In this document: piece by piece, positions 26,191 to 33,001 of the stretch
Layout of the letters: every line of letters begins with the position of its first letter
Position numbering within the stretch: the stretch's first letter is position 1
DNA from: Phycisphaerales bacterium
GTDB lineage: Bacteria; Planctomycetota; Phycisphaerae; Sedimentisphaerales; UBA12454
Assembly: GCA_003142595.1 (NCBI GenBank)
Contig: PLMU01000015.1
Location: 1-45,336, forward strand
Length of the DNA stretch: 45,336 nt
Direction: 5' to 3'
Translations under genes and position numbers: made by a program
Notes under the pieces: model-generated
Seen by the model: only the letters and a program-made list of their open reading frames with translations
The model's database searches: none
What the model was told of the DNA's origin: nothing

Positions 26191-26943
26191 TTACCTTCCG
26201 AATAATCTTCTGAAAAATCCGCCTTTGCATTTTGACATAGCCGTCTTGGCTTTTTTCCAGTTCGGCCGAAGTTTTAGACTTTGCTCCAGTGTGGCCCTGG
26301 CCTCAGAATAGCCCAACTCAGCCTGACAACAGCCCAGTTCATACCACGCCAATGCAGATTTAGGAAATATTCTTATCGCTTCATTGAGATGTTCTATCGC
26401 TGCGCTATAACTGCCCTTTTGTCTCAGCAGACGTGCCGCATCCAGCCTGATTATACCAATTTCCTTACCAGCCATACTCACAGCCTTACTGAGACAGCTT
26501 ACCGAGATAGAACTCTTTCTATCAAACATCACCTCAGCTCTTGCAAGCCAGACACGAGACGTTGTATTGTCCTTATTGACCGAAATATCGGAATAGGTTA
26601 CTGCTTTTTCCATCTTTAAGTCGCGACAGCACGCAATAGCCTTGACTGCAAACAATTCAGGCTGCTGGGGAAAAAGTTCCAAAGCCTTGTCCGCCCAGAC
26701 AATTGCCTCATTGCATTCACCCAATTCAATCAACATTAAAGCCTGGCCGAGCCACGCTTCAAAGAATGTCTTGTTTTCTTCAAGCATTCTTGAATAATTC
26801 CGTAATGCCAGTTCAAAATCACCCGCCAGTTGACTTCTTATTGCTTCTTTATAAAAATATGCTGCATCGCGCACAGGTTCGCCCCCGGTAATCTGTCGCT
26901 CCGGACCTGCCTCATCAAATTCGAGCTGAGAAAAACGTGCCAT
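26191..26943 (-). CDS. Tetratricopeptide-repeat protein
   Basis: The 250-aa soluble protein contains about five TPR units, for example AYFYKEAIRSQLAGDFELALRNYSR (residues 28-52), WLGQALMLIELGECNEAIVWADKAL, and SALAWYELGCCQAELGYSEARATLEQSL near the C-terminus, then a basic tail KGGFFRRLFGR. No signal peptide is visible. TPR proteins are scaffolds. Here it lies four bases from each neighbour, between the zinc-ribbon membrane protein and the PilT-like ATPase, so it may bridge them. Confidence 0.85.
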   Translation of the reverse strand: MARFSQLEFDEAGPERQITGGEPVRDAAYFYKEAIRSQLAGDFELALRNYSRMLEENKTFFEAWLGQALMLIELGECNEAIVWADKALELFPQQPELFAVKAIACCRDLKMEKAVTYSDISVNKDNTTSRVWLARAEVMFDRKSSISVSCLSKAVSMAGKEIGIIRLDAARLLRQKGSYSAAIEHLNEAIRIFPKSALAWYELGCCQAELGYSEARATLEQSLKLRPNWKKAKTAMSKCKGGFFRRLFGR

Positions 26944-26947
26944 TAAA

Positions 26948-27964
26948 TTACCTTACAAAACCTCGTCTTGACAGCGGCATCCACCGCATAAAAACCCGCG
27001 ATTGAATATCTTCTGCCTTTCTCACGCAAATCAGATTAATCTGCGTTGATTGAAGAACCATGTTGTGACCTATATTTATATTGTATTGAACGCTTATAAA
27101 ATAATTACGCTCCGGGATTATACCCGAATATTCACTTATCTGCAACCATTGAGGTACAGGATATATATTTGAATCAAGTTTTTGTCCATTAACTATAAAT
27201 ACGCCATCTTTGATGTCTAATTGTTCCCCTGCCAATCCAACAATTTGACCGACAATCAGTTCTCTGCCTGTATATGTCTGCCACATATGAATGCCAAAAT
27301 ATTCGGGATGTATAAAGACCAAATCTCCGCGTTTCAAAGCGGCATTTTGTTTTAAATTTCGCCAGCCCAGCAGATAATCTCCTGCCGCAATTTTTTGATA
27401 AGGAGCACTCATGTTCGAATAACTGCCGGTCAGGTTTGGAATCAAAATTCGCGGGCTGAAACTATAAATAATTGTCAGGGCAATCAAAATTAAAATAACC
27501 ATTACCAGCTTTTTACCTATTTCCAGCTCTTTTAAAATCTTATATTGAACAGAAATTGTAGTATGAATACCGATTGCCAGACCAAGGCAGATAAATCCTG
27601 CCTGACTGCCAAATAAAAATAATCCTGATATGAGTAATACCAGCCAGGCTAAAAAATACCATCGAATCTCTTTGAACCGTTTTTGCGTAAAATGAGCAAG
27701 TCCGGGTATTAAAGAAAGAACCAATCCTATTAAAATATCATCAGTGGCCTGTGCAATCCAGGCCGGACATTTTATTTCAATTCTTTTTAACGGCGCAATT
27801 TCCTTCCGAATGAACCTGAATAGAATACGAATCGGCTTTTTCCATATTGGCATGCGGGGAGGATAAACATCTATCTGTTCAGACTCTCCTTCGAGGATAG
27901 AACCGCATTTTATGCAGGTTTTCTGTCCTGGAATATTTTCAAATTTGCATCTTTCGCATCTCAT
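26948..27964 (-). CDS. Zinc-ribbon membrane protein with a degenerate signal-peptidase (S26) domain
   Basis: The 338-aa protein begins with a zinc ribbon (CERC...CIKC, residues 3-19), has several membrane helices (about 95-175), then an S26-type region. APYQKIAAGDYLLGWRN resembles the box around the catalytic serine, and IVGQIVGLAGEQLDIKDGVFIVNGQ the box that normally reads KRVxGxPGD. The general-base lysine of that box is replaced (VGQ), and the SMxP serine box is irregular (MSAP). Both catalytic residues are thus doubtful, and it may be a binding pseudoenzyme. It is tightly packed between the DUF2997 gene (6 bases) and the TPR gene (4 bases). Confidence 0.7.
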   Translation of the reverse strand: MRCERCKFENIPGQKTCIKCGSILEGESEQIDVYPPRMPIWKKPIRILFRFIRKEIAPLKRIEIKCPAWIAQATDDILIGLVLSLIPGLAHFTQKRFKEIRWYFLAWLVLLISGLFLFGSQAGFICLGLAIGIHTTISVQYKILKELEIGKKLVMVILILIALTIIYSFSPRILIPNLTGSYSNMSAPYQKIAAGDYLLGWRNLKQNAALKRGDLVFIHPEYFGIHMWQTYTGRELIVGQIVGLAGEQLDIKDGVFIVNGQKLDSNIYPVPQWLQISEYSGIIPERNYFISVQYNINIGHNMVLQSTQINLICVRKAEDIQSRVFMRWMPLSRRGFVR

Positions 27965-27970
27965 CGCTGA

Positions 27971-28183
27971 CTATTCATCTATTGCAAGATTCTGTTCAAG
28001 GTCTATCTTCGCCTTAACCTCCGGCTCGTAATGTTCGCTTGTCAATTGCTGATTTTTCACTTTGCCGACAAGCTCTGACAGCCATTTAGCGTACGCAAGG
28101 CAACCTTTACCCTTGACTCCTTTTATATGCACTTTCACTTCGCCGGTTTTGGATATCGTAATATCTACTTCATGCTGTGCCAT
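27971..28183 (-). CDS. DUF2997 family protein
   Basis: The 70-aa protein HEVDITISKTGEVKVHIKGV followed by KGKGCLAYAKWLSELVGKV matches the DUF2997 pattern: a short beta hairpin, a G-x-x-G-x-x-C turn, then a helix. The family's function is unknown. In cyanobacteria and planctomycetes I recall DUF2997 genes next to Ycf35- and Ycf46-like genes, and the same trio is present here with gaps of 3 and 33 bases. It is probably a partner of the AAA ATPase. Confidence 0.75.
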   Translation of the reverse strand: MAQHEVDITISKTGEVKVHIKGVKGKGCLAYAKWLSELVGKVKNQQLTSEHYEPEVKAKIDLEQNLAIDE

Positions 28184-28186
28184 AAT

Positions 28187-28657
28187 TTAATCCACCCATC
28201 TTCTGACATGTATTCGAATGCTCTGGTCATTCGTAACTTCTTCGTTTATCACCTGGAAGTCTTTGCTTTTCAGTTCTCTCATCACCTTGTCATAAATATA
28301 ACACTGTGTTAATTTCTGGCTGAATTGCTCTGCCGTCTGTTTAAGCTCTGCTTCACTATGGCCCTTTCCCTTTGCGCATACAACACATCGCCCATCCTGG
28401 TCGCGCTTTATGCGAATCTCTATATCGCCTTTGGAAACCACAATCTCTTTATCTGCCGTTATACTTGCGGCAATAATTTCACTTTCTGAAAGCTCAACCT
28501 CCACAGTTTTTTCAGATGTTGGCTGGTTCTCTTTGGCCACCTCTTTTACTTTTTCATTGACTATCATCCCCATTGCTGAAGCCGCACCAGCGACTGCTGC
28601 GGTGATTGCCGGCCAACTGGCTATTATTATTGGTGTAAGAACTAATACGGCACTCAT
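28187..28657 (-). CDS. Ycf35-like (DUF1257) protein with N-terminal hydrophobic segment
   Basis: The last 70 residues of this 156-aa protein (SQKLTQCYIYDKVMRELKSK, then DFQVINEEVTND and IRIHVRRW) match the end of Ycf35/DUF1257 proteins, where a YAY...EL segment is followed by a strand ending RRW. Residues 1-30 are hydrophobic and glycine/alanine-rich, which is unlike classic Ycf35 and could anchor it to the membrane. The middle holds two short strands with DIEIRIKRDQDGRCVVCAKG. Function unknown. It lies between the AAA ATPase and DUF2997 genes. Confidence 0.65.
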   Translation of the reverse strand: MSAVLVLTPIIIASWPAITAAVAGAASAMGMIVNEKVKEVAKENQPTSEKTVEVELSESEIIAASITADKEIVVSKGDIEIRIKRDQDGRCVVCAKGKGHSEAELKQTAEQFSQKLTQCYIYDKVMRELKSKDFQVINEEVTNDQSIRIHVRRWVD

Positions 28658-28690
28658 AATTTTTCCTCTCTGCTGAATTACTATAATTTT

Positions 28691-30307
28691 TTATATTTCC
28701 AGTTTACGTTTGCCAGGGCCCGGTTCTTTGGCTATTTCTGCACTGGTAGCCGGTCGTGCCCTGCCTTCGGCCCAGTTGCGCAATTTGTCGATTTCCTCAC
28801 TCATCGTTTTAGACAACGGCACGGTCTGTTTCAAACTCGCCGTTATTCGTTCGGTGCTTAACTTGCCTTTTTCGTAGAAAGCGTCGAACATGGCGCTGAT
28901 TATTGCCTCTTCTATTTCTGCGCCGCTATAACCTACCGATGCCTGTGAAAGGATATCAAGGTCGTAAGTTTCAGGATTCATTTTCCGTTTTAACAAATGA
29001 ACGCGGAATATTTCCTTTCTTTCGATAAATGAGGGTAAGTCCACGAAAAATATTTCATCGAAACGTCCTTTACGCATAAGCTCAGGCGGCAACAGCGAGA
29101 TGTCATTTGCCGTTGCTATCACAAAAACGGGCTTTTTCTTTTCCGACAGCCACGTTAGAAATGTGCCAAAGACACGAGCCGACGTTCCGCCATCCGTACT
29201 GGCTCCGCTGCCGCGGGAGCCGCGAAATGCCTTATCGATTTCATCGACCCAGAAAACTACCGGTGAAACTGATTCTGCGACCTTGATTGCCCTGCGGATA
29301 TTTTCCTCTGAAGAACCGACCAGACTGCCGAATACCTGGCCGACATCAAAACGAAGGAGAGGAAGTCGCCAAATATTACTTATCGCCTTGGCTGTTAAAC
29401 TCTTGCCGCAGCCTTGAACGCCTAGCAGCAGTATGCCTTTTGGCGCCGGCAAACCAAATTCTCTCGCCTGGTCGGAAAAAACGACCGAACGTTTAAGCAG
29501 CCAGCTTTTCAATGCGTCAAGACCACCGACCGTATCGAGTTTCTCCTCTGTATCATAATATTGCAAAATTCCGCTCTTGCGTATAATCTGTTTTTTTTCA
29601 CCGTTTATGACTTCCAGACTTTTTTCTGAAAAACCGTTGTGCTGAACCAGCGTTTTGGCTAAAACATTTTCGCCTTCGGTCAATGTCAGGCCCAGTAGAG
29701 CATGAACTATTTGTTCCCGCATTTTATCATTTATTTTGACGTTCAGCTTGGGGTTTTCTTTTACCTCTTCTATTATCCTGCCTAACAATGCCGCAAAGTC
29801 ATTCTCCTTGGGTAAATCAAAATCAACTACTGTAATATCTTTTTCCAGCTCTGCAGGAATCTCTAACATAGGACTGATAAATACTATCGTCTTGAAAGTA
29901 TTTTTCAGCATAGCCGACAGTTCGCGAAGCCGTCGAAGCACAGACATATTTTGACATTTTAGAAAAGGATGAAAATCCTTGAAAACATAAAGCGCCGGTT
30001 CCATATACTCCATCACGTTTCCAAGGGCAACCAATGGGTCCTGGGTGGCTGTATCCTGATGTTTCTGTGATTGCATCGAGGTTCCTGCAGGGACAAGGCC
30101 TGTGGTAACAGACCATTCAAACACTGTCTTGCCAAGCTTTGCGGCAATCTTTGAAATCCGGGCCAATACACGCTGCTCTTCCCAGCTTATTACGTATATC
30201 AATGGATATCTGGCCCTGATTAAAACCTCTATTTCATTCATTTGTCTTTTGAAACCAGCACTCGTTGGTATCTGCTCTGGCGGTGTACTCTGAATGTTTT
30301 CTGACAT
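28691..30307 (-). CDS. AAA+ ATPase, Ycf46-like
   Basis: The 538-aa protein has an N-terminal half (residues 20-240) resembling an inactive ATPase-like domain with [14 protein letters not shown], then an active AAA+ domain: Walker A GVQGCGKS at 296-303, Walker [10 protein letters not shown] at 350-358, sensor-1 VFVIATAND and an arginine-finger region [13 protein letters not shown]. This two-part layout is that of Ycf46, a chloroplast/cyanobacterial ATPase of poorly known role linked to inorganic-carbon responses. It should remodel a protein partner. With a Ycf35-like and a DUF2997 protein downstream it forms the core of this operon. Confidence 0.85.
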   Translation of the reverse strand: MSENIQSTPPEQIPTSAGFKRQMNEIEVLIRARYPLIYVISWEEQRVLARISKIAAKLGKTVFEWSVTTGLVPAGTSMQSQKHQDTATQDPLVALGNVMEYMEPALYVFKDFHPFLKCQNMSVLRRLRELSAMLKNTFKTIVFISPMLEIPAELEKDITVVDFDLPKENDFAALLGRIIEEVKENPKLNVKINDKMREQIVHALLGLTLTEGENVLAKTLVQHNGFSEKSLEVINGEKKQIIRKSGILQYYDTEEKLDTVGGLDALKSWLLKRSVVFSDQAREFGLPAPKGILLLGVQGCGKSLTAKAISNIWRLPLLRFDVGQVFGSLVGSSEENIRRAIKVAESVSPVVFWVDEIDKAFRGSRGSGASTDGGTSARVFGTFLTWLSEKKKPVFVIATANDISLLPPELMRKGRFDEIFFVDLPSFIERKEIFRVHLLKRKMNPETYDLDILSQASVGYSGAEIEEAIISAMFDAFYEKGKLSTERITASLKQTVPLSKTMSEEIDKLRNWAEGRARPATSAEIAKEPGPGKRKLEI

Positions 30308-30308
30308 T

Positions 30309-30467
30309 TTATTTTTTCTCCGTCTTGTATGAAATTGAGATATTCGGGTCTACCATTTGAGCTATTTTCATAAGCGTCTCATCCGGCGCTATCATTATCA
30401 CCTTGCCGTCCTTCAATATGCGAATCTCAAAATCGCCGGGCTTCCGCTTATATGATTTCTTCTTCAT
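30309..30467 (-). CDS. Small 52-aa protein of the Ycf46-like operon
   Basis: ATG 30467 overlaps the stop of the radical SAM gene (ATGA) and the frame ends one base before the AAA ATPase start. That packing makes it a genuine gene although it is short. It reads MKKKSYKRKPGDFEIRILKD then GKVIMIAPDETLMKIAQMV and a lysine-rich end. A basic N-terminus is followed by a beta hairpin and one helix, a layout loosely like DUF2997. I do not recognise a named family. Confidence 0.78.
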   Translation of the reverse strand: MKKKSYKRKPGDFEIRILKDGKVIMIAPDETLMKIAQMVDPNISISYKTEKK

Positions 30468-31294
30468 TTTATCAGCTTCAGTCCCATTCTCTCTGCCAGA
30501 TTCACCGCCGCCTGCATATCCTCCTGTTTTAAGTATTCTGCAGGTGCCGAACCCGCAGGAATCGGCGGCACATAATTGCCTCGAAGACTCAGCTTCACAT
30601 CAGGAATCTCCGCTGCCAGCCATTCCAAAACCGGCTTAAGACAGCATTGGGTATGGCCGGGCAGGATTAAATATCTTACTATTATATCCGCCTTGCCTGT
30701 GGCTTTTAATATATTTTTCCTGACCACCTCAAGATAACCGCTTACGCCAAGCAGTTTTTCAGCGCAACTATTGTTGCCGCACTTGATATCTGCCAGATAA
30801 ACATCAATTAGACCCGTTATCAATTCATCTACTATATCATTATAAAACATATTGGAGTTCCAGACCACTTTTATTTCCGGCTTTAATCGACCGAGCAGTT
30901 CCAGAATACCGGCCAGGTTCACTGCCGGCTCTCCGCCTAATAGGTTAAGTGTCTTTGCCCCCTGGCGTTGACGCAATGCGATTGTTTTAACCATCTCGTC
31001 AAAATCCATCTCTTTTGCTGCCAGTGGCTGCTGATTCCATTCGGCTACCGCACAATATTCGCATCTTAGATTGCATCCAGTAAAGTAAACCTGATGTGAT
31101 GGGACTAATTCGCTTTCTTCCCCGTAATGCATTACTTCTCGAAAGCATCGAACAGTGTCATCTAATCCGCAATAACCTTTTTGGCCAGCCGTTCGGTCCA
31201 CTCCGCATTGACGCGGACAAAGTTTACAGTTGGCAAGCGACTTTTCTGCCTGCTCTGCTCGTATGAAAGCCTGCTTATGTGCCTTATTATTCAT
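30464..31294 (-). CDS. Radical SAM protein, pyruvate-formate-lyase-activase-like
   Basis: The 276-aa enzyme has an N-terminal CKLCPRQCGVDR motif (residues 21-32), QKGYCG, and the radical SAM cluster motif TGCNLRCEYC (C-x3-C-x2-C) near residues 72-81, then LLGGEPAVN as the SAM-binding GGEP segment. This is the putative PflA-like subgroup (PflX/YjjW-type) found beside diverse partners. There is no glycyl-radical enzyme nearby, so the target is unknown. It could modify a member of this operon. Gap to the rhomboid-like gene is two bases. Confidence 0.88.
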   Translation of the reverse strand: MNNKAHKQAFIRAEQAEKSLANCKLCPRQCGVDRTAGQKGYCGLDDTVRCFREVMHYGEESELVPSHQVYFTGCNLRCEYCAVAEWNQQPLAAKEMDFDEMVKTIALRQRQGAKTLNLLGGEPAVNLAGILELLGRLKPEIKVVWNSNMFYNDIVDELITGLIDVYLADIKCGNNSCAEKLLGVSGYLEVVRKNILKATGKADIIVRYLILPGHTQCCLKPVLEWLAAEIPDVKLSLRGNYVPPIPAGSAPAEYLKQEDMQAAVNLAERMGLKLIK

Positions 31295-31296
31295 TT

Positions 31297-31968
31297 TCAG
31301 TCAATATCAACAAAACCTTTGCCCCTTCTTTGCTCAAGGGGATTTATTATTTTGCCTCTTTTTGAGGCCATTTTAAAACATAGTTTCACATAGAGGTATG
31401 CAACAGGCGCGCCCAAAATATATATTAAATTTATCGGTGTTTTTATATTCATCAGAATCCCTGCTGCTATTAGAATTAAAACCAGGTATCGGGATTCAAC
31501 GGCGCCGAATAATACAAAAAACTTTCTGTCGCGGAAAAGCAGTCCCATAGTTGCGATTAAGCCGTAACTGCACGATGATGCCCCCATTCCGATATAATTA
31601 TTTCCCGTCAGCAGGTTCACACCAACCCATATTAATCCGCATACGACTGTAATAACCAGCCATAACAAAAGAAAAGAGATGGTTCGCCATCGGCCCTCAA
31701 TCATACTGCCCACAAAAAGAACTACCAGGCCGCTGAAAATCGAGTTTATCGTCGAGTCGCTCGCAAACGGATAGGTAACCAGTTGCCAGATTCTACCCCC
31801 CAGAACATTTTTTTCGCTTAACCCTATAAAGTCTGCCGTAAAATGAAACGCAAATGCCGATAACAATATCCCCGCTATTAACAAAATCAATATTATAGTA
31901 ACCGCCGGTGTAAAAAGTTTCGCGGGTGAAGGAAAAACCATTTGTATCTGCCTGTTTACAGTGTCCAT
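31297..31968 (-). CDS. Rhomboid-like membrane protein, probably inactive
   Basis: The protein has about six helices in the rhomboid order: GRIWQLVTYPF near residue 55 (the WR/YPF box), SIFSGLVVLFVGSMIEGRWRT, then GMGASSCSYGLIATM, the GxSx box with its serine. The last-helix HxxGxxxG motif, which supplies the catalytic histidine, reads YILGAPVAYLYV instead. Without histidine it is unlikely to be a protease, and a binding or chaperone role as in iRhom/Derlin-type relatives is plausible. ATG 31968 is used; a TTG at 31974 with AGGA upstream is an alternative. It is the first gene of the operon. Confidence 0.78.
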   Translation of the reverse strand: MDTVNRQIQMVFPSPAKLFTPAVTIILILLIAGILLSAFAFHFTADFIGLSEKNVLGGRIWQLVTYPFASDSTINSIFSGLVVLFVGSMIEGRWRTISFLLLWLVITVVCGLIWVGVNLLTGNNYIGMGASSCSYGLIATMGLLFRDRKFFVLFGAVESRYLVLILIAAGILMNIKTPINLIYILGAPVAYLYVKLCFKMASKRGKIINPLEQRRGKGFVDID

Positions 31969-32108
31969 AATCAACTATTTCCTGATTAGTCGTTGATATG
32001 CATAATGTTACAACATCTATTTCCTTGCCTCATTATAACTTATTATGTAAAATAATCAATAATTCCGCCTTTTTCGGCCTCCGCCGCTTTACTATGTATG
32101 AATAGGAA

Positions 32109-32555
32109 ATGTTTTACGTGATTGAGTTTCACTGCCAAAACTGCGGTCAGAAAATAAAAGTCCCTCCGGTTCACGCCGGAAAAAGGGTAAAATGCCCAAA
32201 ATGTGGCCATTCGCTTATTATTCCAATGATAGAAGGTACCGCCTCCGAAAATAAACCTGATTCTTTGTCATCCGTTCAGGACCTCCGGCTTAAAGAAGTA
32301 CCGCCCTCTAAAATAATTATACCGAATATAATCTTTGAGAATAATGTTCAAGTCGAAACACCGCAGCCGCGAATCACAAAGCCGTTTGAAACCCAAGAGT
32401 TGCCTGTTCGCAAACTGCCTCCGATTCTCGAAATTATCCTCTACCCTGCAAGCTTGTCTGGCTTATTAAACATAGTGATTTTTTGGATGATAGGGATTTT
32501 TTTTAGGCTTACAGGGATTATCCCAATAATACTGGTCAACTGCCATAAATCCTAA
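32109..32555 (+). CDS. Zinc-ribbon protein with C-terminal membrane segment, probably truncated
   Basis: The N-terminus IEFHCQNCGQKIKVPPVHAG, followed by KRVKCPKCGHSLIIP, is a CxxC...CxxC zinc ribbon common in planctomycete membrane proteins. A low-complexity linker follows, then one or two helices from LEIILYPASLSGLLNIVIFW to GIIPIILVN. Relatives usually continue with more helices after such a segment. Here the frame ends at CHKS soon after an eight-T run, so a truncation is suspected. It is divergent from the rhomboid-like operon. Confidence 0.6.
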   Translation: MFYVIEFHCQNCGQKIKVPPVHAGKRVKCPKCGHSLIIPMIEGTASENKPDSLSSVQDLRLKEVPPSKIIIPNIIFENNVQVETPQPRITKPFETQELPVRKLPPILEIILYPASLSGLLNIVIFWMIGIFFRLTGIIPIILVNCHKS

Positions 32556-32579
32556 TGTATCCATTTTATTTCACCTTTT

Positions 32580-32732
32580 TTATGCAGCTACTTTTCTGTT
32601 TTTTTTATTTTTTTCGGCAAAATATTCAGCAAGTTCCTGATTTGTTATTTCTTCTTGGTTTTTTGGACCCTGAAATTTTGAGTTTTTAGAGCCCAGTTGA
32701 CTTATAAAATAGTTTACACTTCTGACTCTCAT
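32580..32732 (-). CDS. Small 50-aa charged protein, unknown family
   Basis: ATG 32732 is preceded by AAGGAG at ideal spacing and opens a 50-codon frame MRVRSVNYFISQLGSKNSKF, then QGPKNQEEITNQELAEYFAE and a lysine/asparagine-rich tail ending VAA. A perfect 8-bp inverted repeat sits just upstream (32751-32772). Size, charge and operator-like site are compatible with a small regulator, an antitoxin or a phage-type protein. No family is recognised. Confidence 0.6.
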   Translation of the reverse strand: MRVRSVNYFISQLGSKNSKFQGPKNQEEITNQELAEYFAEKNKKNRKVAA

Positions 32733-32750
32733 TTTTATGCTCCTTATAAA

Positions 32751-32772
32751 AAGTAGTTTAGTTTAACTACTT
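32751..32772. promoter_or_regulatory. Operator-like inverted repeat upstream of the 50-aa gene
   Basis: AAGTAGTT and AACTACTT form a perfect 8-bp inverted repeat around the 6-base centre TAGTTT, 19 bases upstream of ATG 32732. Its position fits a dimeric regulator site; the bound protein is unknown. Confidence 0.5.
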
Positions 32773-32844
32773 CTATGGGAGGAATTTTTAGGGGTTCTGG
32801 AAAGTTACTTCTTATCCTCAATGCGGCACGATTCTTTAATTTTT

Positions 32845-32930
32845 TCAAGACAAGCTTGGTAATCTATTGAAAATGAGGCTTAGTTGCGTAGCTAATCAAG
32901 AAAACACTGTGTTATATGTAAAATCCCAGT
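32845..32930 (+). promoter_or_regulatory. Structured leader element, copy 1 (before the GLUG protein)
   Basis: Starts TCAAGACAAGCTTGGTAATC. It has stem TTAGT/GCTAA (32880-32884 and 32891-32895) around loop TGCGTA, then a GTTATATGTAAAAT variant of the conserved 3' box and TCCCAG. Most diverged of the six copies; no clear outer stem. It ends about 70 bases before the start of the surface-protein gene. Confidence 0.6.
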
Positions 32931-33001
32931 TTAGATTTATCTGGACAAAAGCGGACTGCTTTTATATAATTAAGACATAGAAAAAACAGGAGGTCGGAAG
33001 G

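Noticed and set aside
32845-32930. Interpreting the leader as a c-di-GMP (GEMM), cobalamin or glycine riboswitch
   Set aside because: The conserved cores of those classes (for example AGGGCAAACC or GCCACTG) are absent, and the KGCRTA loop and GGGAAAT box match none that I know.
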